The translations under genes and the position numbers were made by a program. The notes beneath the pieces are model-generated. The model had not been told where the DNA came from and searched no databases. It worked only from the letters and a program-made list of their open reading frames with translations. From positions 1-57,711 of the IMG/VR virus record IMGVR_UViG_3300009506_000037: 57,711 nucleotides of DNA; one strand, given 5' to 3'. The stretch is from a virus. This document shows positions 31,158-40,241 of this stretch, in pieces; position 1 is the stretch's first letter, and the number at the start of each line of letters is the position of its first letter.

Positions 31158-31352
31158 CTACCTTGGGATATCTGTTTCATTAATTAAACCCAGATCGACG
31201 AGGTCCTGATACGTCACTACCGCATCAGTCTTCCTGCCGGTCACTTTCCTCTCTCCTCGCCAGACCTCGAGCGTTTCTTTTATCGGGTCCAGAATATCTT
31301 TCTGTGGAGTACCAAGCGGTATCTCCGGTATCGATGGCAGCTTAAGGGCCAT
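31158..31352 (-). CDS. Small virion-module protein (64 aa)
   Basis: MALKLPSIPEIPLGTPQ and the end YQDLVDLGLINETDIPR resemble short proteins found after the tail nozzle in podoviruses, where the final helix may bind virion proteins. It overlaps the tail gene by 11 bases. Function unknown. Confidence 0.78.
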   Translation of the reverse strand: MALKLPSIPEIPLGTPQKDILDPIKETLEVWRGERKVTGRKTDAVVTYQDLVDLGLINETDIPR

Positions 31353-33381
31353 TGTCCATTAACTCCCTGATTGAGGTCGCCAGTGTCACGGTCTGAATCG
31401 GGTAGATCCCTGACAGTTCGACCTCGTATTCGTCGTATCGCGTAATCGACGGCAGCCTCAGCGGCAGATTATTCGATACAGTAACATTATGAATGAGGTT
31501 ACCATTCCCGTATACCTTCAAGATGTATTCTGCTGACTGCGGAATATCCGGCAGCAGGTACAGCTCGTCACCATTCACTGGCAGCGTATTGATCGCGGTG
31601 GCATTGATGGCACCATTCACCTCACCGGCGGCGATCTTGTCGGCGTTTAAGCCGCTCAGGTAGGCGCGCTCAGCGTTGATGGCGTCAATTTCAGCCTGTG
31701 TCAGGGCGGCATCGAAAGTAGCGTATATCCGGGCCGCCGTGAATTTCATCTTGGTCGGCAGCTTGAAGACCTTCGACCGCCATGTGTACACCAGCCGGCT
31801 ACCGCCGCTATTGAATTTCTTGATGTTGGTCTGATTCGTCGCCGCGTCGTAGATGGCGAAATACATCAGGTCCGTTTCAGGATCCACCCAGACCGCCACC
31901 ACGGAATACTGCAGCGTGGTCGGGCCAGACAGCTCCGGGTCGAACACCATGCCAATGTCGCTGTTTTCGAAGAAGATTACATACTTTTCGTCATACTGTT
32001 CCGCAACCGTGGCCAATGGGGTCAGGTCCTGCCACTCTTCCCGGGTAAACAGCTTGTCAGTGATCAGCTTGGTGCCGCTCTGGCCAACGTAGAACAGGCC
32101 ATCTGGGCAGGCATAGGTCACCCCGTCCCCCATGTTGACCATGCTCCGCTTGGAGATACAGGGCTGGCGATGCGGGATCTTGATAACCGACATCGACCCC
32201 GGCGTCAGACCGGTAACAAGGTACGGGTTTGACGTGGTGGTCACGACCAGAGAACTACCGAAAGACTTGATGGCGACAATGTCATACGGGAAGGTTAGGC
32301 GGTACTTGCTGGGCCACGCATACGGAAGGTACGGCTCGCTGAACATGACCTCGTTTCCGTAGAATCCGGCCATGATGCCGTTCGCCATTGAGTCCAGCCC
32401 AATCATATTGGTATCAGGCGGCGCCCAGTCTGTCGTGATCAGCGCCTCACCGAGACTGCCATTGGCGATGGCGTCATTATACTGCGGGGTGGATCCGTTG
32501 ATGGTCACCTCGGCAACGAACAAATATTCTGCCCCGGTCACACCAGATGACACGCGGTAAATGCGCCATTTTGTGATGTTCTTGTAATATCCGACCCACG
32601 TCTGGTCCATGGTGGTCAGGTCCACGGAACCGGTGGAGAAGTCGGCGGCCACGATATTGGATACCGGGCTCGGTGCGCTTTCCTCGCCCCACTCGTTGAC
32701 GAAGGTGTACACGTAAGCGGTGTTGACTGGGGTGGTATGGGTACCGCTCAGCGCAGCAGTAGGTGCCGTGGTTGGCGTCGGTACGCCAGCAAGGTAAGAC
32801 TCGGTCGGGTATTCGGCCGCATTCCGGGACCATGTGCCACCACTGGTGTATGCGGTATACGTGGTGCCATCTTCATTATCAAGGGTGAAGTTGTCTTCAT
32901 CCACATAGGTAATCGTGAACCAGCGCCCATTGAGCTCTGTCATTCCGACAATCCCGGAAATATAGACATGGCACCCGGTGTACAGGCCGTGCTTGGCGCT
33001 GGTGATCTTTACCGGGTTAGTGGTGGTGGCGGCGGTAATGCTGCCAGTTCGTGTAGCCGCATTAACCAGCGTATTATCAGTAACGCGCATCCCCGGGGCC
33101 AGCCCGGTAAAATAGGTACGCTCAGTCAGGTCGCCGGCAATCGGGGTCTTTTCGATGTCCAGTTCCTGATTCCACTGCAGCCAGTACCCGGCAAGGTTGT
33201 AGATGGAACGGACTTCGCCAGTGATAGCGAGTGTGGTTTCTTGGGAGTTATTTTTCCAAGAATGCAGGGCGCCAGACGTCAGCTTGCAATTTTCTGCCAG
33301 CTGCGCCTGATTCGAATTGAGGTACTGCGGGTCTACCTTCGGAGCAATCCCGCTAAACCCCCTCACCTTTATCACTGCCAT
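31342..33381 (-). CDS. Tail nozzle-like protein (679 aa)
   Basis: It starts MAVIKVRGFSGIAPKVDPQ. Residues from about 110 are beta-rich with Thr/Gly repeats and a fibronectin-like stretch (VYTFVNEWGEESAPSP), and the middle has NGIMAGFYGNEVMFSEPYLP, features common to podovirus nozzle or tail tubular B-type proteins. These extend the short tail below the adaptor ring. The position between fibre genes and ejection proteins supports this. Confidence 0.75.
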   Translation of the reverse strand: MAVIKVRGFSGIAPKVDPQYLNSNQAQLAENCKLTSGALHSWKNNSQETTLAITGEVRSIYNLAGYWLQWNQELDIEKTPIAGDLTERTYFTGLAPGMRVTDNTLVNAATRTGSITAATTTNPVKITSAKHGLYTGCHVYISGIVGMTELNGRWFTITYVDEDNFTLDNEDGTTYTAYTSGGTWSRNAAEYPTESYLAGVPTPTTAPTAALSGTHTTPVNTAYVYTFVNEWGEESAPSPVSNIVAADFSTGSVDLTTMDQTWVGYYKNITKWRIYRVSSGVTGAEYLFVAEVTINGSTPQYNDAIANGSLGEALITTDWAPPDTNMIGLDSMANGIMAGFYGNEVMFSEPYLPYAWPSKYRLTFPYDIVAIKSFGSSLVVTTTSNPYLVTGLTPGSMSVIKIPHRQPCISKRSMVNMGDGVTYACPDGLFYVGQSGTKLITDKLFTREEWQDLTPLATVAEQYDEKYVIFFENSDIGMVFDPELSGPTTLQYSVVAVWVDPETDLMYFAIYDAATNQTNIKKFNSGGSRLVYTWRSKVFKLPTKMKFTAARIYATFDAALTQAEIDAINAERAYLSGLNADKIAAGEVNGAINATAINTLPVNGDELYLLPDIPQSAEYILKVYGNGNLIHNVTVSNNLPLRLPSITRYDEYEVELSGIYPIQTVTLATSIRELMDNGP

Positions 33382-33685
33382 CTTTTGTCAGCGCCTTCTT
33401 AATAGATTCGTTGCCGATCATCAGGCCGTCCCCGATAACCGCTGCCAATTTGGTGACGTTATCCGATACCTGATCCCGCATCGCGCTAATTTCTTCAGCG
33501 GGACGGTTGGCCGCCCTGATCACTTCTGTCAGGAACACAGGCAATGCCGCCTTGCCGCATTGCTTCTGCACCCGCTCTTCCCCGGTCTGGAGGTTCGTTT
33601 GGACAAACTCCCACCACCACGGGCACCCGTTCTCATCATTTGATTTCGGGCATTTATGGCACTTCTCCGCATTCTTGTAGATCAT
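33353..33685 (-). CDS. Hypothetical zinc-binding protein (110 aa)
   Basis: ATG 33685 follows GAGAGAGG; the in-frame start at 33712 lies in the upstream gene. The N terminus carries CHKC (9-12), C21 and C43, likely metal ligands, with WWWEFV between. The C-terminal half is helical. It sits among tail genes, overlapping both neighbours. Its role is unknown. Confidence 0.78.
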   Translation of the reverse strand: MIYKNAEKCHKCPKSNDENGCPWWWEFVQTNLQTGEERVQKQCGKAALPVFLTEVIRAANRPAEEISAMRDQVSDNVTKLAAVIGDGLMIGNESIKKALTKDGSDKGEGV

Positions 33686-34263
33686 GCGCTTTTCCTCTCT
33701 CTCGATTCCCACTCTTCAACTGGCACATGCAGGCGATAAATCCACATATACCGATTCTTTGTGCCAGTATTCTCTGACACCCGGTGACGATTCAGGCATG
33801 GGTTATAGGCATGCAGGTCGCCCTCATCACAAACCCGGTCGGTATCATTTAATTCCAGAATACCGCCGCCACCAGAGTCCTGAATCAGGATATTAAATGT
33901 CACGATATCTTCACCGGGATCCTGATGCAGGTAGGTGTCTCCACCGGGCATGGTCGCCACAGCAATCATGCCATCTTTGGCTCCGTACCCGGGGTTCGTG
34001 ACCTGATGTCTCTTGTCCTGATAGCCGTATAAATATTTGATTCTGTTAAAAACATCATACGCGACTGGCGGAAAATCCATATCGCTCCAGTCTGCATTGC
34101 GCCGGGTTGTCTTCCTGAAAGTTGCATCCTGTGTCCGCCCATTAATTTTGGTTATCCCATCGACGAGATTCTTGCCGTCACGCAGGCTCGCCTCGAACCA
34201 GCTCAGAAACTGCAATCGTTCATCTTCGGTAATAAATCCCTTAATCAGGTCAAACCGGCACAT
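33682..34263 (-). CDS. 2-oxoglutarate/Fe(II)-dependent oxygenase-like protein (193 aa)
   Basis: The iron triad is visible: H113-x-D115 (YLHQDPGED) and H160 (NRHRV), with R171 in position to bind 2-oxoglutarate. The surrounding strands (NILIQDSGGGGILEL) fit the double-stranded beta helix of prolyl-hydroxylase-type enzymes. It could hydroxylate a virion protein or another substrate; its place in the tail module beside a cupin-like gene is unusual. Substrate unknown. Confidence 0.75.
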   Translation of the reverse strand: MCRFDLIKGFITEDERLQFLSWFEASLRDGKNLVDGITKINGRTQDATFRKTTRRNADWSDMDFPPVAYDVFNRIKYLYGYQDKRHQVTNPGYGAKDGMIAVATMPGGDTYLHQDPGEDIVTFNILIQDSGGGGILELNDTDRVCDEGDLHAYNPCLNRHRVSENTGTKNRYMWIYRLHVPVEEWESRERKSA

Positions 34264-34265
34264 TG

Positions 34266-34829
34266 TTATACCTTCAGTTTTTTCACCACGAACTGCCGTT
34301 CACGTGGGGCATCACTTCCCCATGCCAGACGCCGCAATTCCGCTGGGTCCGCATTCGGGTCGAATGGCAGCGGGACGCCATCAATGAACTCAGGGATTTC
34401 CCCATTCTCGTCACGTATAGCCCAGACACAAAACTGCGTGGTGCCATCTTCCAGCGCCACGAAGGAATGCTCCAGACCCTTATGTACCGGGATAAACTGG
34501 CCGGCATGATAGACCTGCGGTTCCTGTCCCTCGATGTACGCCATCACCGACCCATGTCCAATCAGGCTCTGGTGGTGGTGATGGTGGGTATGGGTTTCCA
34601 TCTGGTCCCCGGCCTTCTTATAAATATGACCGTGCACCCAGACATTACCGTAGACACCGCTCAGCCCGGTCAGGCTGACATTCCGGGCCTCGATAAACTG
34701 CGCAGCCTCAACCAGCTGTTCCGGTGTCAGGTCCGGGTTGCTGACCGCGGCCCCCAACATAACCATCCGCAGAGAGAACGGCATATCTGGGGTGACCAGC
34801 AGGTCATACAGGTCTTCTTTCCTGCTCAT
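34266..34829 (-). CDS. Cupin-like protein with a histidine cluster (187 aa)
   Basis: The stretch METHTHHHHHQS (residues about 76-87), then GSVMAYIEGQEPQVYHAGQF and KGLEHSF, follows the two cupin motifs, with His residues as metal ligands and a Glu in GQE. Cupins bind metals or small ligands and can be enzymes or fold modules. The N-terminal 50 residues are helical. It lies directly before the oxygenase gene, and the two may act on the same substrate. Confidence 0.7.
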   Translation of the reverse strand: MSRKEDLYDLLVTPDMPFSLRMVMLGAAVSNPDLTPEQLVEAAQFIEARNVSLTGLSGVYGNVWVHGHIYKKAGDQMETHTHHHHHQSLIGHGSVMAYIEGQEPQVYHAGQFIPVHKGLEHSFVALEDGTTQFCVWAIRDENGEIPEFIDGVPLPFDPNADPAELRRLAWGSDAPRERQFVVKKLKV

Positions 34830-35146
34830 CAGACTACCTCGGTCCAGACTGGCAGGGTCTCACCAATCTGCAGAGGATGGCCAAACGAGATGACGTCCTT
34901 CTTGGATCCCTGCAGCCATGACCATGCCGCCGCCTTGACGGAATCGTACACATTCGCTGCTGCGGCCGCTGAGGCCAGCTGAGCAAATTCTGCCGGGGTC
35001 GTAATGAAGGTCATCCGCTCAATACCGAACGTGGCCTTGTTGGTTTTGGCGATATCGACGGTAATATTTTGCTCCATCAGGTCGATGTTGATGGCGGTCA
35101 CGGCTACATGGAAATCATCCGCGCCGACTGTGAACTGGTAAGCCAT
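34829..35146 (-). CDS. Hypothetical tail-module protein (105 aa)
   Basis: It starts MAYQFTVGADDFHVAVTAIN and has an Ala-rich helix near residue 60. There is no recognised motif. It overlaps the cupin-like start by one base and follows the fibre gene; probably a minor virion or assembly protein by context. Confidence 0.75.
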   Translation of the reverse strand: MAYQFTVGADDFHVAVTAINIDLMEQNITVDIAKTNKATFGIERMTFITTPAEFAQLASAAAAANVYDSVKAAAWSWLQGSKKDVISFGHPLQIGETLPVWTEVV

Positions 35147-35162
35147 TGTTTTATCTCCTTAA

Positions 35163-35948
35163 TTAATCTTTGCTGCACGCAATGACATCAACGTAAGCCG
35201 GACGCCATGCGCTACCAATGGTCATGGTATGGCTATGACCACCACCACTACCAGCATTATTCACCGTAATGGTATGGGTATGAGCCCCGGCATTGGACAT
35301 ATCCGTGCCGGGGTCAACAACACTCACCGTGCTGATCAAGTCAGTCATCTGGATGAAGGTATCAGAGGTCTTACCTGAGCTATTCCGCTTCGCAACATTG
35401 TGCCGGTGAGACCCATCGGATGACGTACTGGCAACGTGAGTATGGACCGGCATTTCCGCGGACGTCAGGGTATGACTGTCGACACTGATGCCGCTGATGG
35501 TCCAGCTACCCCCGGTGCCGGCGCCGGCGCTATTAACCACACGCAACACCTTATCGTTGAGCGTGGTGTCCTGCGTCCAGCCCTGCGGCGCCGCGGCTTG
35601 CGGGAAGATCATCTTGGTCGTGGACGGGATGTTGTCATAGCTCTGCATGAAGGAGTTCAGCACCCCTTGGGTAACGCGCAGCTCGATGGAATCCCCGGCC
35701 GCAAAGGCCCGCTGGGTGGTACTCTCTTGCCCACGGGTCACCGTCAGGGTGTCCCCGGTTCGCGACGTACAGTACGCGATTTCGAGGTTCCCGGCGGAGT
35801 CCTTCAGTGTGACAGGGAATTGCTGTCCAGCTGCCGGGCTCGGAAACAGTGCGCCATCCCCAGTATTGAGGAAGATCGAGGTCGCCGTGCTGGTGATGCC
35901 AGAGGCAAGCGTGGATGACCCATTATTGGCAAATAGGAACTTCGGCAT
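35163..35948 (-). CDS. Tail fibre/collar-domain protein (261 aa)
   Basis: The C-terminal half has repeated His-x-His metal sites (HTLTSAEMPVHTH, SHRH, AGAHTHTI, GGGHSHTM) and ends GSAWRPAYVDVIACSKD, the pattern of phage tail collar and short-fibre receptor domains that trimerise around metal ions. The N terminus (MPKFLFANNGSSTLASGIT) is a common tail-attachment module. Receptor binding is likely. Confidence 0.85.
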   Translation of the reverse strand: MPKFLFANNGSSTLASGITSTATSIFLNTGDGALFPSPAAGQQFPVTLKDSAGNLEIAYCTSRTGDTLTVTRGQESTTQRAFAAGDSIELRVTQGVLNSFMQSYDNIPSTTKMIFPQAAAPQGWTQDTTLNDKVLRVVNSAGAGTGGSWTISGISVDSHTLTSAEMPVHTHVASTSSDGSHRHNVAKRNSSGKTSDTFIQMTDLISTVSVVDPGTDMSNAGAHTHTITVNNAGSGGGHSHTMTIGSAWRPAYVDVIACSKD

Positions 35949-35956
35949 GTGTCACC

Positions 35957-36406
35957 TCAGGTTACAGTGATATCCCAGTCGATTGACAGGGTGTCGCCGG
36001 CCGCCTTGTTGACCACGGAGAAAGTAACCCGTGACAGCAGGGTGCCGCCGGTGACGTTATTGAAAATACCGGCCTCGACAATGGCGCCAGTCCCTGTGCC
36101 AGCCCCGAAGGTAGCAGAGAAGGTGACAACTGCTCCGGCGCGTACCGTGCCGCTGAGGGATACGCGAGCCGCCTCAGCGCCAAGCGTGGTATCGCCTACG
36201 GCGGGGGCCGTGCTGCTGGTCCCAATGGCCATGTGGCTCATCTTGGCCAGCGAGCTGACGTCGTCCATCTGGTCGGCGACCCATTGCTTTCCGGCGGTCA
36301 CCACAAGGTTGGGGATAGTGAACTTGCCCTTGACCTTGCCATCCTTGTCACGGTGCGTGACGTGCACGGTGCCCTTGATCTTGATGTCTTCTTTGATCTT
36401 GCTCAT
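35957..36406 (-). CDS. Probable tail fibre-associated structural protein (149 aa)
   Basis: The sequence has KIKGTVHVTHRDKDGKV at the start, then LVVTAGKQWVADQM and MAIGTSSTAPAVGDT, a pattern I associate with phage fibre or baseplate-attached beta proteins. The C-terminal half is beta-rich with many Val, Thr and Gly. It lies between the repeat protein and the collar-domain fibre. Confidence 0.72.
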   Translation of the reverse strand: MSKIKEDIKIKGTVHVTHRDKDGKVKGKFTIPNLVVTAGKQWVADQMDDVSSLAKMSHMAIGTSSTAPAVGDTTLGAEAARVSLSGTVRAGAVVTFSATFGAGTGTGAIVEAGIFNNVTGGTLLSRVTFSVVNKAAGDTLSIDWDITVT

Positions 36407-37221
36407 ATTACATATACCTCAGCGATTTCGCCGTTGACTGCTTTTGTATTGATACTAGAGCCATTCAGGGCCCCGCTTCCTACCTGCTGCAGCACCATCA
36501 ACAGGCCTTCACTAAATGCCACAGTGTCGCCAGAGATGGGCTTATTAATCGTTTTGTAGATCCCTTCACTCAGCACGAACGATTCACTGATCGCCTTGTT
36601 GACGCTGAAGGTCTGGGCCTCAGTAAACGACACTGAATCCGAAGCCGCTTTCGTGAATGTCTTGTGCAAAACATCGTTACCGACCGAGAAACTATCTGCG
36701 AACGGTTTGTTAACGGTCTTGTAAACGACGTCGGTTATACCAAACGAGTCAGCCAGCGGCTTATTCATATTCATCACCAATGACTCACTGAACCCGATAC
36801 TGTCCGTCAGCGCCTTGCCAAAGCTGAACACAGTGGCTTCCGTAAAGCCGACACTGTCACCAGTAATCGACTTGTTCAGCGTCAAATAGGCCTGATCCGA
36901 GAGCGGTACATCATCTGCCAGCGCCTTGTTGAAGTTGAATGTCAGCGACTCCAAGAAGGCGATGACATCATCCGGCTTCACCCGCAGCGCGTTCTTCAGG
37001 TACAGGTCCTGTACCGTCAGTTTGCGATAGTTAATGTCAGCATACAGGCGGGTGTATCCCACCAGCCGGCGCGCATTCGGGACCACGGCGTACACCGCCC
37101 GCGGGTTGCGGTAAGTCACGAACGGCCGCGGATCCACGGTCGTCGCCACAACCGGAATAACGTCTGTTGCCAGAGGTTTCCGGTAGGTGATGACAGCCTT
37201 AAGCAGCCTGCTAGAACTCAT
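36403..37221 (-). CDS. Tail protein with tandem NKxxxDS repeats (272 aa)
   Basis: After about 90 residues containing two YRNP/YRKP motifs, residues 93-240 hold about eight copies of an 18-residue unit with the consensus hydrophobic-x-hydrophobic-NKxhxDSh-x-h-x-E. Examples are FNFNKALADDVPLSD, FSFGKALTDSIGFSE and KTVNKPFADSFSVGN. Such short repeats often build beta-solenoid shafts. By position it is a tail fibre or appendage component. Confidence 0.8.
   Translation of the reverse strand: MSSSRLLKAVITYRKPLATDVIPVVATTVDPRPFVTYRNPRAVYAVVPNARRLVGYTRLYADINYRKLTVQDLYLKNALRVKPDDVIAFLESLTFNFNKALADDVPLSDQAYLTLNKSITGDSVGFTEATVFSFGKALTDSIGFSESLVMNMNKPLADSFGITDVVYKTVNKPFADSFSVGNDVLHKTFTKAASDSVSFTEAQTFSVNKAISESFVLSEGIYKTINKPISGDTVAFSEGLLMVLQQVGSGALNGSSINTKAVNGEIAEVYVI
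36495..36945 (-). repeat. Tandem coding repeat, about eight units of 54 bases
   Basis: The repeat encodes the NKxxxDS units of the tail protein. The units are diverged at DNA level but regular in length, consistent with old duplication and selection for a repeating fold. Confidence 0.7.
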
Positions 37222-37564
37222 CTGCGATCCTGAATGTTAAAACCTCGGTCACGGTCTGCACCGTGCCATTCTCGTCGATACTGATTTCGCCTTCATACAC
37301 CCCGGCGTCCACGCTCAAGCTGAGCGGGTTCCACGTATGCAGCAATTTTCCCGTGCTACCGCCGTCAACCTTGGCGAGGGTAAACGTCTCCAGCACCGTG
37401 GTGCTGCCACGCAACCGAAACTTCATGGTGACGGTCGTGGTGCCCGGGGACAGGTCTATCGGGTCCCATGAGTCCGGATCAGCCGGGTCACCGGTATTCG
37501 CGTCTTTCAGCGTGATGTTCAGGTCCGGGCCGCTGTCACCCTTTACCAGCCGGATAATGCTCAT
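37211..37564 (-). CDS. Tail fibre N-terminal domain-like protein (117 aa)
   Basis: IRLVKGDSGPDLNITLKD followed by a beta-sandwich pattern with VTMKFRLRG and GVYEGEISIDENG resembles BppU/fibre N-terminal domains that attach appendages to the tail. It overlaps the repeat protein by 11 bases, so the two are probably made and assembled together. Confidence 0.73.
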   Translation of the reverse strand: MSIIRLVKGDSGPDLNITLKDANTGDPADPDSWDPIDLSPGTTTVTMKFRLRGSTTVLETFTLAKVDGGSTGKLLHTWNPLSLSVDAGVYEGEISIDENGTVQTVTEVLTFRIADEF

Positions 37565-38211
37565 GCCATGGGCCTCATTGCTACGCTACGCTGCGCCCGG
37601 GTATGGCTACGGGTCGCAGCATTACGAATGGTCTGAATGGAGTCATAGAACTTCTGTTTCTCAAGCAGCGCCTTATTCGGGTCGTACCACGGGCGGCCCT
37701 TCATATCCAACAGCTTGGAGATGGCGCCCTGTGCGACCTTGTCGTGGTACTGGTTGTAAATAAAGTCCGGAGCCTCATACGAATCCGGCGTCGGTTTCAG
37801 CACCACGCCCACGTAGGCGGTGTATGCTGCTTCCGGAATCTTGACCAGTCGGAGCGTCTCCGGGTTCGACATGTAGAAAAACGCCGGGGCACCGGTCATG
37901 GTGCGCCAGCCCTGTAGCCGGTACTGGGCGTCAAGGTGATCCTCGGAGGTGTCCACCAGATCCAACTGGTTGCCATTGGCATCAATCAGGGTGACGTAAT
38001 TCACCATGGACAGCTGCTGCCCGGTATCGAAGATGAGCGGGTATTCGGCGACATTAATCGATACCACAAACGGCAGCAGTTCGGTACGCCACACGGTAGT
38101 GGCCTGACACAGGTCGATGACCGCGTCCCGGATCTTCTCAACCACGACGATCTCGGGGCAGTTATCCACCTCTGATAGGACGTCAGGAATATAGCGTTCG
38201 TACTCAATCAC
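37561..38211 (-). CDS. Head-tail adaptor or tail tube protein (216 aa)
   Basis: The protein begins MIEYERYIPDVLSEVDNCP and has the helix IRDAVIDLCQATTVW (about residues 28-42), a pattern typical of gp11-like podovirus adaptors. It is adjacent to a second connector-like gene, matching the usual portal-coat-adaptor-nozzle order. Call by pattern and position. Confidence 0.72.
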   Translation of the reverse strand: MIEYERYIPDVLSEVDNCPEIVVVEKIRDAVIDLCQATTVWRTELLPFVVSINVAEYPLIFDTGQQLSMVNYVTLIDANGNQLDLVDTSEDHLDAQYRLQGWRTMTGAPAFFYMSNPETLRLVKIPEAAYTAYVGVVLKPTPDSYEAPDFIYNQYHDKVAQGAISKLLDMKGRPWYDPNKALLEKQKFYDSIQTIRNAATRSHTRAQRSVAMRPMA

Positions 38212-38870
38212 TTAATACCTTCCTGTTTCAGTTCGACGCTTGGCGAGGCGGACACGTCCACCTTGGTCTTGATGCCAAGCGCGGCATAAAAGGCCTGACG
38301 ATGACTCGCAGCTAATGACCGACTTTCTGAGGAGTCAGTTTCCTTGCTGTAAGCACGGTGCAACATCCAGTCACGGATGGGGGAGATGTACACATCGTTC
38401 AGGGAAATGGCGTCAATGTCGACGTTGGTTATCTCGGTCGGGTTGTTCGCCAGCTTGGCTTCAACCACGGTCCCGACCACCGCCGGTGGGTAGACATAAA
38501 ATGTGTCCGGGGTCCGCTCATCGTAGGTGTAGTTCTTGATGACGGATTTTTCGGTGTCAGAGTGCCATGTCGGCCGGAACAGATTGAGACTTTCCTCTTC
38601 GACGACACGAATGGGTTTGCCCGGGGTAGCGCCGGCGCCCATATTGCGCACAATATCAAGCAGCCGACGAGCAGTGGTCGGGATAGCTTGCTTAGTCCCA
38701 GCCACCAAAGTGATGTTCTCGATGGAGCTTGCTGCATCCGGGCGTACCAGCGCAATCTGGCGCTGGGCGTCGTTAAGGTATTCCGTCAATTCAGCCTTTG
38801 ACCACAAAATATATGTGGAATCTGACAGTTCAGAGGCTACCTCTACAACAATATCGATTGCCTGCGCCAA
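38208..38870 (-). CDS. Head-tail connector-like protein, DUF6682 type (220 aa)
   Basis: It has a helical start (IDIVVEVASELSDS, then WSKAELTEYLNDAQRQIALVRP) and a strand region with TPDTFYVYPPAVV and VYISPIRDWMLHRAYSKET. These features occur in phage connector proteins annotated DUF6682, which bind the portal ring. It overlaps the next adaptor gene by 4 bases. Confidence 0.77.
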   Translation of the reverse strand: MAQAIDIVVEVASELSDSTYILWSKAELTEYLNDAQRQIALVRPDAASSIENITLVAGTKQAIPTTARRLLDIVRNMGAGATPGKPIRVVEEESLNLFRPTWHSDTEKSVIKNYTYDERTPDTFYVYPPAVVGTVVEAKLANNPTEITNVDIDAISLNDVYISPIRDWMLHRAYSKETDSSESRSLAASHRQAFYAALGIKTKVDVSASPSVELKQEGIK

Positions 38871-38892
38871 GTTGTTCCCCTATGGCCGGGGA

Positions 38893-39204
38893 TTATTCTC
38901 CGGCCTCTGCTACCTGTTTCTCCTGCAGGCGTTTGAATTCGCTGCGGAGTTCCTTCAGATCCGATGTCGGATCCAGCTCAAAGTCGAATAACTCTTTCGC
39001 CTTTTTCACGATCTGCACCTTGGTGGCCTTCTTGTAGTCGAACGGCGCCGGTGCGGCTGCCTTGTTCGGGTTGTCAGCAGGGACCAAATCCCCACGGGCC
39101 AGCAGTGCATCAGTGGTCACAAATACTTTGCCGGTTGCCGGGTTCTTCAAAAACGCCGGGCGGACGGTGTATTGCTGTTCACCTTCTTTGTCGCGTAAAG
39201 CCAT
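38893..39204 (-). CDS. Hypothetical structural-module protein with HeH/LEM-like helices (103 aa)
   Basis: The C-terminal half DYKKATKVQIVKKAKELFDFELD followed by LKELRSEFKRLQ resembles short HeH/LEM helix-extension-helix modules. The N-terminal half has AFLKNPATGKVFVTTDALLARG, seen in small proteins downstream of coat genes. It lies directly after the coat terminator, so it needs read-through. Confidence 0.72.
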   Translation of the reverse strand: MALRDKEGEQQYTVRPAFLKNPATGKVFVTTDALLARGDLVPADNPNKAAAPAPFDYKKATKVQIVKKAKELFDFELDPTSDLKELRSEFKRLQEKQVAEAGE

Positions 39205-39221
39205 AACTCACCTCTCTCGTT

Positions 39222-39254
39222 AAATTAAAAAGGGTGGGTCAAAATGACCCACCC
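39222..39254 (-). terminator. Rho-independent terminator after the coat gene
   Basis: On the minus strand GGGTGGGTCA and TGACCCACCC (39245-39254 and 39232-39241) form a 10-bp stem with a TTT loop, followed by TTTTTAATTT. It would keep coat and scaffold mRNA high relative to the tail genes. Confidence 0.88.
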
Positions 39255-39263
39255 CATCAGGGC

Positions 39264-40205
39264 TTAGCCCTTGTAGGCGTACAGGTGAGCGAGGTACTTG
39301 CCCTCGATTACCTTGTAGCCGTAGACGTTCAACCCGCGAACCAGCTGCCCGAAGGAGTTCGGGTTCTTCAGGGTTTCCATCTTGGTCATCTGAGCGGCGA
39401 AGGCCAAACCAGCCTTGTGACCCGCCAGAATGTTGTACACGGTGAACGAGCCGTCAGTGGTGGTGGCCACGTTATTGCTCAGGTACAGCGTGAACCGGTC
39501 GATCATGCCGACGCGGCCGTTACGCATGATAGACTGACCGTCACCAGACAGGCTGGCATCTTTCAGGTCAGACTTCTTGATCATGCCGATGGCCCATGCC
39601 GGCAGTACCAGCCAGCGACCAGCTTCCGGCAGGTTCTGTTCGTCAAGAACCGTGCCCAGATCGACGATGTAGTCGAGGATGTTGGCCTTGTTCAGCGCAA
39701 CCGGGGTGCCAGTGGTACCCAGATTGAAGGCGCTGGACTTACGACCGGCGGTAGCACCAGAGTTCTGGGTGCTGACGTCAGCGTAAATGGCGGCCAACAT
39801 GTCGGTATCGACGGCGATCTTCATCTGTTCGCCACCGTCACCGGCCCAGTCGTCCATGATGTCGATATCAGCCTGATATTCGTCGACATCATCCACTTCG
39901 AAGGCAAAATACTTGCCCTTGTCGATCTGCAGCTCAACTGCAGGATTGGTCGGCTGTTCGTAGTTCAGAGAAGCGCCAATCTTGTAGTCACGAATGGTCA
40001 GTGACGGGGTGGTACGAATGTGGACGGTATCGCCCATATTCTTGATTTCGCCTTCGTAGTCGGTATTCGCGATTTCACCGAAGACGGTCGCGTCGTAGAA
40101 CTTCTCGACGAGCTTCCCAGACCAGATCTGGGGAATAAACTTACCGGTACTGGTAGAACTGAGGTCAGTATAACCAGTCTGACGAGTAATGCCGTTCATT
40201 GTCAT
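39264..40205 (-). CDS. Major capsid protein (313 aa)
   Basis: It starts MTMNGITRQTGYTDLSSTSTG with FIPQIWSGKLVEKFYDATVFG, then the coat-like middle DTVHIRTTPSLTIRDYKIG and DMLAAIYADVS; this is the layout of HK97-fold coat proteins of podoviruses in the P22-like and N4-unrelated group. It follows the scaffold gene and precedes a strong terminator, as expected for the most abundant virion protein. Confidence 0.9.
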   Translation of the reverse strand: MTMNGITRQTGYTDLSSTSTGKFIPQIWSGKLVEKFYDATVFGEIANTDYEGEIKNMGDTVHIRTTPSLTIRDYKIGASLNYEQPTNPAVELQIDKGKYFAFEVDDVDEYQADIDIMDDWAGDGGEQMKIAVDTDMLAAIYADVSTQNSGATAGRKSSAFNLGTTGTPVALNKANILDYIVDLGTVLDEQNLPEAGRWLVLPAWAIGMIKKSDLKDASLSGDGQSIMRNGRVGMIDRFTLYLSNNVATTTDGSFTVYNILAGHKAGLAFAAQMTKMETLKNPNSFGQLVRGLNVYGYKVIEGKYLAHLYAYKG

Positions 40206-40241
40206 GTCTCCTTAACAACAGAGACATCCGTCGGTTCTTAT

